Below, piece after piece: positions 1 through 8,097 of a stretch of 64,000 nt of DNA; the first letter of the stretch is position 1; every line of letters starts with the position of its first letter. The stretch comes from Sinorhizobium glycinis (GTDB lineage Bacteria; Pseudomonadota; Alphaproteobacteria; Rhizobiales; Rhizobiaceae), in assembly GCF_001651865.1 (NCBI RefSeq), contig NZ_LPUX01000050.1, positions 492 to 64,491 on the forward strand, read 5' to 3'. Made by a program: the position numbers and the translations under genes. The notes below the pieces were generated by a model that saw nothing but the letters and a program-made list of their open reading frames with translations, ran no database searches and was not told the origin of the DNA.

Positions 1-467
1 TTGCGGGGCCTGTGTTTGCCAAGCTCGCAGGCCTCCAGATAGAGCTGCGCAACCTCAGCAAGCATCAGCGATGCTCCGGTGCTCGCTTGCACCGGCGGTC
101 TCACAGGGTATTCTAGAGGTACGAGCGGCTCGGATGATGGCGCCGCCGCTCTCGGCACCTCGGTGAAGGACGCCTCGGCGGCGCAAGGCCGGTGCCGAGG
201 ATCCCTTCCCAAAAGAACCAGCAGTGACGCTTCGGCGCATCGTTTGCGAGCGGCGGCGAGACCGACGAGACTAAACGGCCCCAAGTTCAAACGTTGTTCT
301 TTCCCAAACAGACGATATCGCATCGTCCAGGTCTTTGAGCCCGCTTTGGAGACGCGAAGGGCCAGTCTGCTCTGCCCGTCATGGTACTCCTTCGTGGCTG
401 CGGTCGGCTTGACGGAGACGCAGAATTGGTGGGTCAGAGCCGCTCGATTCGTTGACCTCTTTTGCAT
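1..467 (-). CDS. Tyrosine site-specific recombinase (island integrase), 3' part outside window
   Basis: The gene reads leftward and is cut by the window edge; 155 codons are visible from ATG 467. An in-frame TGA four codons upstream (480-482) excludes a longer start. Residues about 27-90 look like the arm-type DNA-binding domain (DUF4102-like) of P4-type phage integrases, with the pattern LALRVS, KTWTMRYRL, QRLNLGPF and AAARKR in the usual order and spacing, then GRDP. Residues about 133-155 (LAEVAQLYLEAC) begin the SAM-like core-binding domain. The catalytic domain with its R-H-R-Y residues lies outside, so activity cannot be judged. A tRNA 3' half lies 163 bp upstream of the start, the normal int-att arrangement. 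The family call is firm on the N-terminal pattern; the exact subfamily is inference. Confidence 0.85.
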   Translation of the reverse strand, partial: MQKRSTNRAALTHQFCVSVKPTAATKEYHDGQSRLALRVSKAGSKTWTMRYRLFGKEQRLNLGPFSLVGLAAARKRCAEASLLVLLGRDPRHRPCAAEASFTEVPRAAAPSSEPLVPLEYPVRPPVQASTGASLMLAEVAQLYLEACELGKHRPR

Positions 468-629
468 CTTCCGCTGCCTTCACAGTGGTCTCAGGAAGGT
501 CGTATCGTCGCTGAACACAAGTAAACAAAAAAATTAGAGAATGTCAATAAGCAGTTGAAACTAAAAGGAAAATGAACATCTATAAACACCCATGAACCTA
601 GTGTGATTGCCACGGAACCGGCTGTGGAA

Positions 630-678
630 GCGCCTTCTAAGCAGGTTGTCGCAGGTTCGAGTCCTGCAGGGGTCGCCA
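630..678 (+). other. tRNA-Arg(UCU) 3' half, probable island attachment site
   Basis: The sequence has an anticodon loop with TCT (634-640 region), the 3' side of an anticodon stem, a perfect T arm (GCAGG, loop TTCGAGT, CCTGC at 651-667), a 3' acceptor strand AGGGGTC (668-674), discriminator G and encoded CCA (676-678). The 5' half is missing: no complementary GACCCCT, no D arm, and only two of five anticodon-stem pairs form. This is what an integrase leaves at the distal end of an island inserted in a tRNA 3' end. The intact tRNA should lie to the left, beyond the island. The 120 bp between it and the integrase start are strikingly AT-rich. Confidence 0.7.
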
Positions 679-928
679 AAAAATTCAAGTACTTAGCTGC
701 CTTCGGGGGGCTGCAGGCGGCGAGGTCGCATAGGGGGCGCAACCGCTCCCGCCTGGGCCCGGATCGCTGAGACGAGGTCGTTGTCGATCCCATACCGGCG
801 AGATCCTCGGGACCCGGAATGGATATGGGGCAGGGGACCGAGAACCTCGTTCCGTTCCGCTATCGGCTGCATTCTTCCTGGCTCTCGGCGACTGCTCGCA
901 GACGCCTGACGTAAGACCTCCGCAACCG

Positions 929-2338
929 TCAGATCCCTGCGATTATCGTCCAAACGAGGCCAGCCACGGCGCAGGCCAGAAGGGTCGAGATGATTGACGC
1001 GCGAAACCGGAAGATCGCCAAGCCCGCGGCCACGCTGAGAACCAGCGACGGCAGGACGAGGGAGCTGAGTACCGGCACGTCGAGCGCAAACCATCCGAGC
1101 CTCCACGTCACCACCTCTGCAAACAGCGTGTGCAGTCCGAACCAGACGGCAAGGTTGAGGATCACGCCGACGACGGCGGCGGTGATCGCCGACATCGCGC
1201 CCGTGAGCGCCACATTGTTGCGCAGCCGTTCGATGAAGGGCGCTCCAAGGAAAATCCAAAGGAAGCAGGGAACGAAGGTCACCCAGGTCGTCAGGACCGC
1301 CGCAAGCGTCGCAGCCGTCATCGGGTTCAGCGATCCGGGATCACGGTAGGCCCCCATGAAACCGACGAACTGGACAACCATGATCAGCGGCCCCGGCGTC
1401 GTCTCCGCCATGCCCAGACCGTCGAGCATCTCGCCGGGTTTCAGCCAGCCGTAATGCTGGACTGCCTCCTGGGCGACATAGGCGAGCACGGCATAAGCTC
1501 CGCCGAAGGTGACGACGGCCATCTGGCTGAAGAATAGTCCGATCTGCGTGAAGACGTTATCCGCGCCTAGAAAGAAGATCAGCAGCGCCAGCGGTACGAG
1601 CCACAATGCGAGGAACACCGCGGAGACCCGGAGCGACCAAGCGAGATTCGGACGGGCATGGGCCGGGATTTCCTCTCCCAGCACCGAATCCTCGTCATTG
1701 AGGACGGGTCCTGTCCCCGCCTTGTGACCGCCACCGATCCGGAAGAGCGGCGAGCCGGAGCGGCCTCCGACATAGCCGATAATGCCCGCCGCCAGGATGA
1801 TCAGCGGGAACGGCACCCGGAAGAAGAAGATCGCGATGAAGGCCGCCGCGGCGATGCCGATCATCAGTTGGTTCTTGAGCGCCCTGCCGCCGATCCGGAA
1901 CACGGCATGGACGACGACGGCGAGCACTGCGGCTTTCAGGCCGAAGAACAGCCCTTCGACGACGGTGACATTGCCGAAAGCCGCGTAGATGTAGCTCAGG
2001 CCGAGAATGGCGAGGAAGCCCGGCAGCACGAACAGCGTGCCGGCGACGAGACCGCCGGCGGTGCGGTGCAGCAGCCAACCGATATAGACGGCAAGCTGCT
2101 GCGCTTCGGGTCCAGGCAGCAGCATGCAGTAATTCAAGGCATGCAGAAAGCGGTGCTCGCCGATCCAGCGCTTTTCGTCGACGAGGATACGGTGCATCAC
2201 GGCAATCTGGCCGGCCGGACCGCCGAAGCTCAGGGCCGCAATCCTTGCCCAGACGCGTACCGCATCGCCGAAAGGAATTCCGTGAGCGTATTCTTGCCGC
2301 GCCGCAGCCGGCGCGGCCCTGTTTGCAATCTCGGACAT
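929..2338 (-). CDS. chrA: Chromate efflux transporter ChrA
   Basis: The product (469 aa) is an inner-membrane protein of the CHR family, which exports chromate. It has the long-chain two-domain form: an N-terminal CHR domain (about residues 25-215, with SFGGPAGQIAVMH and LPGPEAQQLAVYIG) and a second CHR domain (about 250-460, with TFGGAYAVLAYVAQ and TPGPLIMVVQFVG). Each half has several hydrophobic segments, and the paired GGP/PGP motifs are typical. The ATG follows the chrB stop directly (TGAATG), so the two genes are co-transcribed and probably coupled. Length is normal for the family. Function rests on family knowledge; chromate resistance has not been shown here. Confidence 0.92.
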   Translation of the reverse strand: MSEIANRAAPAAARQEYAHGIPFGDAVRVWARIAALSFGGPAGQIAVMHRILVDEKRWIGEHRFLHALNYCMLLPGPEAQQLAVYIGWLLHRTAGGLVAGTLFVLPGFLAILGLSYIYAAFGNVTVVEGLFFGLKAAVLAVVVHAVFRIGGRALKNQLMIGIAAAAFIAIFFFRVPFPLIILAAGIIGYVGGRSGSPLFRIGGGHKAGTGPVLNDEDSVLGEEIPAHARPNLAWSLRVSAVFLALWLVPLALLIFFLGADNVFTQIGLFFSQMAVVTFGGAYAVLAYVAQEAVQHYGWLKPGEMLDGLGMAETTPGPLIMVVQFVGFMGAYRDPGSLNPMTAATLAAVLTTWVTFVPCFLWIFLGAPFIERLRNNVALTGAMSAITAAVVGVILNLAVWFGLHTLFAEVVTWRLGWFALDVPVLSSLVLPSLVLSVAAGLAIFRFRASIISTLLACAVAGLVWTIIAGI

Positions 2339-3160
2339 TCACAAATCCTTCTTCGGCGACGGCCAGTTATGCGTTTCGTCGGTAGCATCCCGGCACCAGC
2401 GGTAAAAGGCGTCGTAGAGCAGCATCCCGGCCTCCAGCTGCTCGAGGTCGTCGGCATACATGCGCGACAGGCCGAGTGATGCCGCAAGCAGACCGGGCGC
2501 TTGCGGCGCAAGATCGAGGCGGGACGTATCCGCGCCGCGCACGATGGTTGCAAGCCGCAGCAACGGTTCGGTCGAAAGGCCGAATTCCTCGACCATGACG
2601 TCAAAGGTGCAAAGCTCGCCCTTGTGACTCCAGCGGACCGGGGCATCAATGTCGAAGGGAGTCGCTGCGAAGCGCTCGGCAACCGTCTCGACTTCCGACG
2701 GCGACACGTACAGGAAGACGGCCTGCGGATCGACGAAACGGCGGATCAGCCATGGGCAGGCGATGCGGTCGATTTTCGGCCGTGCCCTTGTCACCCAGAC
2801 GGTGCGGCCGCTGGCGTCGCGCTCCGGTATCGCGGAAGCGGGTACGGCCGGATAGCCGCCCTTGCCCCAGGCTTCGAAGCCGCCCTCGAGAACGTCGGCG
2901 GCAATGCCATAGTTGCGAAGCCAGGCGGCAACGCCGTAGCTGAGTTTCTTGCCGCGATGGCAGATTACGACTGCGGAGTCTGAATCGAGTTCTGCGGCCC
3001 ACCCCTGCACATTGCGATAGTCGCGCCGGACCGAACCGGGCAGCAAGCGCGGATCCTCGTCAAAGTCCTCGTCGATCCGGACATCGATGAGGGCGGGGCA
3101 TTTCGGCGTGCCGATAAGGCGGACAAGTTTCTCGGGGGAGATTTCAAGAAGTGACGACAT
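2339..3160 (-). CDS. chrB: Chromate resistance protein ChrB, rhodanese-ChrB fusion
   Basis: The product has 273 aa. Residues about 1-115 form a rhodanese domain with a CHRGKK active-site loop (Cys67), and residues about 125-265 match the ChrB C-terminal domain (DRIACPWLIRRF, then a conserved E/H-rich core). ChrB proteins are reported as chromate-responsive regulators or accessory proteins of ChrA; the rhodanese part may handle reactive sulfur or bind metal. It is the first gene of the chrB-chrA operon. The upstream 300 bp are shared with a divergent MFS gene and contain a perfect palindrome that could be an operator. The ChrB call is strong; which of the proposed roles applies is unknown. Confidence 0.88.
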   Translation of the reverse strand: MSSLLEISPEKLVRLIGTPKCPALIDVRIDEDFDEDPRLLPGSVRRDYRNVQGWAAELDSDSAVVICHRGKKLSYGVAAWLRNYGIAADVLEGGFEAWGKGGYPAVPASAIPERDASGRTVWVTRARPKIDRIACPWLIRRFVDPQAVFLYVSPSEVETVAERFAATPFDIDAPVRWSHKGELCTFDVMVEEFGLSTEPLLRLATIVRGADTSRLDLAPQAPGLLAASLGLSRMYADDLEQLEAGMLLYDAFYRWCRDATDETHNWPSPKKDL

Positions 3161-3312
3161 AACGCGTCCTCCCGTGTGAGCGGTTGAATGGACGCGATGC
3201 TTCGGCTGTCGCCTCGTGGGGCGATCGCAACCCCATGCAGGGTGTTTTCCGCTCTTTGTCCGGCGCTGTCAAGCGGCTCGGCCTGAAGCAAATGCAGAGA
3301 CCGGCCGCCTTA

Positions 3313-3329
3313 TATGAGCTGAGCTCATT
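3313..3329. promoter_or_regulatory. Perfect palindrome in chrB / MFS divergent promoter region
   Basis: The 15-bp core ATGAGCTGAGCTCAT (3314-3328) is perfectly palindromic around one central base and is the only strong dyad in the 300-bp divergent intergenic region. Position and symmetry suit an operator for a dimeric repressor. No regulator gene lies beside it except ChrB itself. Operator function is inference. Confidence 0.4.
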
Positions 3330-3464
3330 CGCCAATTCGCCGGGATCGAGGAACGCGGTAGGGGGAGGAAGGCCTAAAGGCTTTACCGGCCAGTGGCAAT
3401 CGACGCTCCGTTCCGGCATCATTTGTCGGCTTCAGTTGTGGAGCAGGAAAACGTCACACCACTG

Positions 3465-4691
3465 ATGCAAATTACCAACGATCGAGAGACCAGATCGGTG
3501 CCGCGGATTCATCCTGCAACCTTCCTCTTCGCGGCGCGCGCCCTGCGCGATTTTGGCGACGCCTTCGTGGCGGTGCTGTTGCCAATTTATCTGCTCGCGC
3601 TTGGATTTACGCCCCTCGAGGTCGGTGTCATCGCGACCGCATCGCTCCTTGGCTCCGCGCTGCTGACGATAGGTGTCGGCTTCCTCGGGGCCAGGCACGA
3701 TCACCGCCAGCTCCTGCTGGCTGGCGCGAGCTTGATGATCGCGACGGGTGTGGCCTTTGCCGTTGTCCACGACTACGCGCTGCTCCTGGTCATCGCGTTT
3801 GCCGGCACGATCAATCCCTCCGCCGGCAGTGTCAGCGTATTCGTGCCATTGGAGCACGCCGTGCTCACACGCGAAGTGACGGAGCAAGAGCGAACCAGGA
3901 TGTTCGCGCGATACAGCCTCGTTGGCGCGTTCGCCGGAGCCATAGGTGGACTCGCTGCAGCGGTACCCGACGTTCTGGCCCCCATAGGTCTCGACCGGCT
4001 TGGCGGCATCAGGGCCATGTTTGTCGTTTACGCGCTTCTGGGGCTGCTCGGCGGCCTGTTCTACGCGCGCATTCCCCGCCGCCCGGCAGCCGATGCGAGC
4101 GCTGCAGCCGCGCTCGGCCCGTCGCGCCATATCGTATTCAAGCTGGCGGCCCTATTCAGTCTCGACGCCTTCGCCGGCGGCTTCGTCGTTCAATCGCTGC
4201 TCGCCCTTTGGCTCTTCGAGCGGTTTAGCCTGTCGCTTTCAGAGGCGGGTGTTTTTTTCTTCTGGTCGGGCCTGCTCTCGGCGCTGTCGTTTCCTGTGGC
4301 CGCATGGCTGTCGCGACGCATCGGCCTGATCAACACGATGGTGTTTACACATATTCCGTCCAGCATCGCCCTGATGCTGGCGGCGCTTGCGCCCACACTG
4401 CCCGTAGCGCTTGCCTTTCTGCTCGTCCGGGCCGCCCTGTCCCAGATGGACGTGCCGACGCGCTCGTCCTACGTGATGGCCGTCGTCACCGAGGCCGAGC
4501 GGGCCGCCGCAGCAAGCTTCACGTCGGTGCCGCGTAGTCTTGCCGCTGCAGCCAGTCCGGCACTGGCGGGCGCCCTCTTTGCCGCCTCGATGCGAGCATG
4601 GCCGCTGCTCATCTGCGGTGCATTGAAGATCGTCTACGATCTGCTGTTGCTGATGCAGTTTCGCCAGCTGAATCCGCCGGAGGAATGCTGA
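3465..4691 (+). CDS. MFS transporter, substrate unknown
   Basis: The product (408 aa from ATG 3465) is an integral membrane protein of the major facilitator superfamily with about 10-12 hydrophobic segments. FGDAFVAVLLPIYLLALGF is the first, and an R/H-rich cytoplasmic loop (GARHDHRQ) follows TM2, as in MFS_1 proteins. The frame is open to a GTG at 3393, but ATG 3465 places the start just before the first conserved segment; GAGCAGG lies upstream, rather far for a ribosome site. It is divergent from chrBA and convergent with the next MFS gene. The setting suggests export of a toxic ion or drug, but the substrate cannot be read from sequence. Confidence 0.8.
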   Translation: MQITNDRETRSVPRIHPATFLFAARALRDFGDAFVAVLLPIYLLALGFTPLEVGVIATASLLGSALLTIGVGFLGARHDHRQLLLAGASLMIATGVAFAVVHDYALLLVIAFAGTINPSAGSVSVFVPLEHAVLTREVTEQERTRMFARYSLVGAFAGAIGGLAAAVPDVLAPIGLDRLGGIRAMFVVYALLGLLGGLFYARIPRRPAADASAAAALGPSRHIVFKLAALFSLDAFAGGFVVQSLLALWLFERFSLSLSEAGVFFFWSGLLSALSFPVAAWLSRRIGLINTMVFTHIPSSIALMLAALAPTLPVALAFLLVRAALSQMDVPTRSSYVMAVVTEAERAAAASFTSVPRSLAAAASPALAGALFAASMRAWPLLICGALKIVYDLLLLMQFRQLNPPEEC

Positions 4692-4970
4692 TCCAACCGG
4701 CGACAAGGTCTCTTCAGCGGCAGCGGCGCCGAACCGTAGCTCTCAAGCATGCCGACACGAGCGGCAGCGAGAACAAGGCTATGCCCGCGGCCATCGTCAC
4801 ATGCGTGGCGGACAGTGCCAGGGAGACCATCAGCCCGCGCCGCATGCCGCCGACGCTCCGGTCAGGTAGGTGGCAAACACTGTCCTTCCGTGGCCCGGCG
4901 CATCGCATTGCACCGCACGATTCTAATCGGCAGGAAGGCGAGGAAACATACAACATAGACGGCGGCTCGC

Positions 4971-6293
4971 TCATCGTTCGGTCGGCCAATCGGGATGATG
5001 GCTGTCGATCACGAAGACATGGGTATGCCTGCGCCTGTTGCCGATACGTTCGGCACCGATCAGATGCGGATGATCCTCGTCAAGCCCATCATGGACGTGG
5101 TCGATCTCGTATGGATCGTGCGCTGGCCAGAGCCGTGTGGCGATCAAGATTGCGGCGGCGGCTATCACCCCGAGTGTGGCGAAAGTCGCCGGCAGACCGA
5201 CGGTGGCTCCGAGCCAACCGGCGAGCGGATAGGTGATCAGCCAGCAGGCATGCGACAGCGCGAACTGTGCGGCAAAGAGCGCGGGCCTGTCCTCCGGATG
5301 CGCCGAACGGCGGAGCAGCCGGCCGGATGGCGTCTGCGCCAGCGAATAGCCGAGGCCGACCGCCAGCCACAGCGGCAAAAGCTTTGCGAAGCTCGTCACG
5401 AACACGCCGATGAACAGCGCCGCGACGAGAACGCTGGCACCCGTCAGCATGGCGGTGCGGTCAGGCGCCTTGTCGAGCAGCCGCGGCAGCAGCAGGGCCG
5501 CGATCATCGAGCCGCCGCCAAACGCCGCAAGCGCAAGGGCGGTGTCACGCTGCGTGAGGCCGAATTCTGCCTGGACGAGAACAACGGTGTTGACGATGAC
5601 CATCGATCCGGCCGCGGCGACCGCCAGGTTGAGCGCAAGCAGTCCCCGCAGCCGTGGCGTGGCGAGATAGATGCGCAGGCCACGTGTCGTCCGATCGTAG
5701 ATGCCGCGGCGTTCCGCCGGCTTCGGGCTCGGCAGCACGACCGACACAACCAGGGCGGCTGAAGCGAGAAAACCGATCACAGTGCCTGCGAATAGGTCGT
5801 GGAAGCTGACCACCGTCAGCAGCGCCGCCGCCAGCATCGGGCTCACGACGCTTTCGAGGTCGTAGGCTAGCCGCGAGAGCGAAAGGGCGCGCGTATATTC
5901 CTTCTCGTCGGGCAGCACATCCGGAATGGTTGCCTGGAAGGTCGGGGTGAAGGCGGCCGATGCCGATTGCAGCGCGAAGATCAGCACATAGACGTGCCAG
6001 ACTTCGCTGACGAAAGGCAGCAAAAGCGCCACTGCGGCGCGGACGAGATCGAGACAGACCAGCATCGCGCGCCGGGGGAGCCGTTCGGCGACGGCGGCTG
6101 CGACGGGAGCGACGCCGACATAGGCGATCATCTTGATGGCGAGCGCCGTACCGAGCACCGCTCCGGCTTCGCGCCCCGCCAGCTCATAGGCGAGGAGGCC
6201 GAGCGCCACGGTGGCGAGGCCGGTTCCGATGAGGGCGATCACCTGAGCCAGGAAAAGGTGGCGGTATGTGCGGTTGCCCAGGACGTCAAGCAC
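4971..6293 (-). CDS. MFS transporter with histidine-rich C-terminal tail
   Basis: The product (440 aa) is a DHA3-like major facilitator protein with about 12 hydrophobic segments, starting FLAQVIALIGTGLATVALG, and a loop A motif (AERLPRRAM) after TM2. The last 45-50 residues are cytoplasmic in the usual topology and hold about ten histidines in HD/DH/HPH/HTH clusters, ending DSHHPDWP. His-rich tails of this kind occur in NreB-type nickel and other metal exporters, so divalent-metal efflux is a reasonable hypothesis, helped by the nearby chromate genes. No metal-responsive regulator lies beside it. The 279 bp to the convergent MFS gene hold only a possible membrane-protein remnant. Confidence 0.82.
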   Translation of the reverse strand: MLDVLGNRTYRHLFLAQVIALIGTGLATVALGLLAYELAGREAGAVLGTALAIKMIAYVGVAPVAAAVAERLPRRAMLVCLDLVRAAVALLLPFVSEVWHVYVLIFALQSASAAFTPTFQATIPDVLPDEKEYTRALSLSRLAYDLESVVSPMLAAALLTVVSFHDLFAGTVIGFLASAALVVSVVLPSPKPAERRGIYDRTTRGLRIYLATPRLRGLLALNLAVAAAGSMVIVNTVVLVQAEFGLTQRDTALALAAFGGGSMIAALLLPRLLDKAPDRTAMLTGASVLVAALFIGVFVTSFAKLLPLWLAVGLGYSLAQTPSGRLLRRSAHPEDRPALFAAQFALSHACWLITYPLAGWLGATVGLPATFATLGVIAAAAILIATRLWPAHDPYEIDHVHDGLDEDHPHLIGAERIGNRRRHTHVFVIDSHHPDWPTER

Positions 6294-6491
6294 GAGACGC
6301 CTCCTGGAGATACTTGGTGATCGATTTGAACTCGTCGATCGACTGGCGCCGGTCGCGCGGAAGAGCGCCCACTAAAGTGAACAACGTCGTGCGGCTGCGC
6401 GCTGTCCGACCGATAGGCATAGGTAACGCCGTACCTCAGAAATGGGTGACAAGCTAGCGCCGAACTCACGATCGCCGCTGCCTGACGGCCT

Positions 6492-6597
6492 CTAGAGCAT
6501 TTTGCAGTCAGGTGGAATCACCTGACGTCGCGCAAATGCGGCAAAAACAAAGGTTTAGAGCGGCGACGTGAACGTATGTGAGCGCATCCCGCTCTAG
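6492..6597. repeat. RIME1-like intergenic mosaic repeat, copy A
   Basis: A 106-bp element bounded by CTAG, with inverted termini TAGAGC/GCTCTA and an internal dyad (CAGGTGGAATCACCTG). By eye it differs from the copy at 15468-15573 at only two positions and lies in the opposite orientation. Size, mosaic palindromes and rhizobial host fit the RIME1 family (Rhizobium-specific intergenic mosaic elements). Its right end overlaps and supplies the TAG stop codon of the adjacent hydrolase gene. It may also act as an RNA hairpin at the transcript end. Confidence 0.85.
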
Positions 6598-7406
6598 GTG
6601 TCGTCTTCTTCCAGCGCCTCCACAAAGCGGATCACGTCGCCAACCGTGCTGTCGTTCCAAATATCGTTGTGACCCGAGCCATCTTCGATCAGCATCTGCT
6701 TTGGTTCGGGAGCGATGCGGTACAGCGCCTCGCCCGAAGAGAGGGGGATGCTGTCGTCAAGCCGGCCGTGGATGAACAACTTTGGTTGTCTCACCTTCGC
6801 TATTTTGAGATCCGAGCGGAAGGGATCCTTGATAAGAAGCGCAACCGGATAGAACGGATAGCGCGTCTGCGCGACCGATAGAACCGACAAGTATGCGGAC
6901 ACGAGGACGACGCCAGCGGCCGGCCTTAGTACGGCTGTGTTCACGGCAACGCCAGTGCCGAGCGACCGGCCCAGCACGACGATATTGCTATTGGGGCGTG
7001 CCGAGAGCCAGTCGAACGCGGCGATACCGTCGGTCAGCAGTCCCGCCTCGCTCGGCGCGCCGGTCGATCCCGGATAGCCGCGATAGGAAATCGCCAGCAA
7101 TCCAATGCCTCGGGCGGCCAGTGCGTGTGCGAGAAAATCGTAACTGTCGACGCGGTCACCGTTTCCGAAAAACAGCAGCACACACGGCCTGTCGGCTTCG
7201 CCCTGGCTGTAGAGTCCATGGAGCGTCTCTCCGTCGGGCGTGTTGATGTATGCGTTCTTGCCCCAGGTCGCGCGCTCGGGAGCATGTATCGCGCTGGTAC
7301 CGGGATAGAGCAGGGTACGTTGCGAAAGAAACACCAGGCTTACAATCGACACATAGGCGAAGGCAGCGCCCAGCGGCATGATCAGCAGAAGTCTTGCAGC
7401 GCTCAT
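6594..7406 (-). CDS. Membrane-anchored alpha/beta hydrolase (Bem46/ABHD12-like)
   Basis: The product (270 aa from ATG 7406, preceded by GGGGG about 5-9 nt upstream) has an N-terminal hydrophobic segment (residues about 4-28), which would anchor it in the inner membrane with the catalytic domain outside. The hydrolase signature is complete: GRSLG nucleophile elbow, HGRLDD carrying the acidic residue, and GSGHND with the catalytic His. The oxyanion region FFGNGDR precedes the lid. Family members are serine esterases or thioesterases; the substrate is unknown. The TAG stop is formed by the end of the RIME-like repeat. Longer upstream frames (to 7730) lack a convincing start. Confidence 0.82.
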   Translation of the reverse strand: MSAARLLLIMPLGAAFAYVSIVSLVFLSQRTLLYPGTSAIHAPERATWGKNAYINTPDGETLHGLYSQGEADRPCVLLFFGNGDRVDSYDFLAHALAARGIGLLAISYRGYPGSTGAPSEAGLLTDGIAAFDWLSARPNSNIVVLGRSLGTGVAVNTAVLRPAAGVVLVSAYLSVLSVAQTRYPFYPVALLIKDPFRSDLKIAKVRQPKLFIHGRLDDSIPLSSGEALYRIAPEPKQMLIEDGSGHNDIWNDSTVGDVIRFVEALEEDDT

Positions 7407-7547
7407 GACAGCATCCCCCAGCGAAAGGCTATTCTCTGTCACTCTGAAGAAAAAAGTCGAGCATATAGGTGATCTCCTTTTACCTCGAGCGCGGCGGCCC
7501 GGAACTTCCAGGCCGCCGTCTTGTTTGGGACGTGAGAGGAGGATCGC

Positions 7548-7781
7548 ATGCCGCCACCGAGAGAGATGGACGCCGTTTTGAGCAGCCCTCCCTTGAGGGT
7601 AGGGGCATACGTTCCCGATGATCTTTTGGAAGACTGGTTCGCTCCCGGCACAGGGATGAACCCGCCTTCGGAAGCAGCCCTCGAAGAAGCGGGCTCCTAC
7701 GGCCGGCTGTTCGAGTGCGAATTCAAACATTATCCCGAACGCAAGGAAGGCGTTTTCTGGAAATGGGTACCAGCAATCTGA
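7548..7781 (+). CDS. Small conserved hypothetical protein (77 aa)
   Basis: ATG 7548 has a strong ribosome site (GAGAGGAGG) six nucleotides upstream, which supports real translation. The product is acidic with aromatic clusters (EDWFAPGTG, FECEFKHYPER, FWKWVP) and no signal peptide or membrane segment. It overlaps the next small gene by 19 nt, so the two are probably co-translated. No function is recognised; the conserved-looking W/F positions suggest a small folded domain rather than a chance frame. Confidence 0.6.
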   Translation: MPPPREMDAVLSSPPLRVGAYVPDDLLEDWFAPGTGMNPPSEAALEEAGSYGRLFECEFKHYPERKEGVFWKWVPAI

Positions 7782-7963
7782 ACGGCGACAAACTGGAGGC
7801 GAAGGCGATCGCGGCTCTCGTCGAGGAACTGGAACGCCAGTCGGCGGAGAATCCGTCGAAACTGCGAGTCGGCCGATCCGGGGACAAGATCACCATCAAT
7901 GGCGAGATTGATGTCGATGCGCTGGTGATGGTGGTTGTCGGATCGATGGCAGGCGGCCCGTGA
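7763..7963 (+). CDS. Small hypothetical protein (66 aa)
   Basis: The start ATG 7763 lies inside the end of the preceding small gene, giving a 19-nt overlap; the frame is also open to 7715 without a better start. The product has a predicted amphipathic helix (KAIAALVEELERQ) then a short beta-rich part (KLRVGRSGDKITING) and a hydrophobic end. Function is unknown. A nested palindromic repeat begins about 20 bp after the stop and may end the transcript. Confidence 0.5.
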   Translation: MGTSNLNGDKLEAKAIAALVEELERQSAENPSKLRVGRSGDKITINGEIDVDALVMVVVGSMAGGP

Positions 7964-7984
7964 GGCTTTCCAACAGGTGGATAC

Positions 7985-8085
7985 GCTACAGCGCCGCGCG
8001 TCTTATCAGACGCGCGAACGTCGCTGTAGCACTTTGAATTGCTGCATGTCTCCTTAAATCAAGGTCGATTAGGATGCATGCAGTA
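7985..8085. repeat. Sinorhizobium-type nested palindromic intergenic repeat
   Basis: An outer dyad GCTACAGCG...CGCTGTAGC (7985-8030) encloses an inner dyad CGCGCGTCT-tatc-AGACGCGCG, giving a very stable hairpin or cruciform. A tail with TGCATG...CATGCA follows up to about 8085. The order of palindrome, CACTTTGAATTGC and TGCATG matches a repeat I recall as frequent in Sinorhizobium genomes. It lies downstream of the small gene pair and probably acts as a transcript-end structure. Confidence 0.7.
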
Positions 8086-8097
8086 AGTTCCGTCGCC

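Noticed and set aside
79..537. 152-codon plus-strand frame at the left edge
   Set aside because: It is antisense to the integrase frame, has no ribosome site and does not look like a protein; the minus-strand reading matches a known domain along its whole length.
491..793. 100-codon minus-strand frame over the tRNA half
   Set aside because: Part of it is simply the reverse translation of the tRNA T arm and acceptor (ATPAGLEPAT-type false peptide).
679..928. Possible gene tail between the tRNA half and chrA
   Set aside because: A minus-strand frame (693-1259) runs through it but overlaps chrA and shows no recognisable motif; nothing supported.
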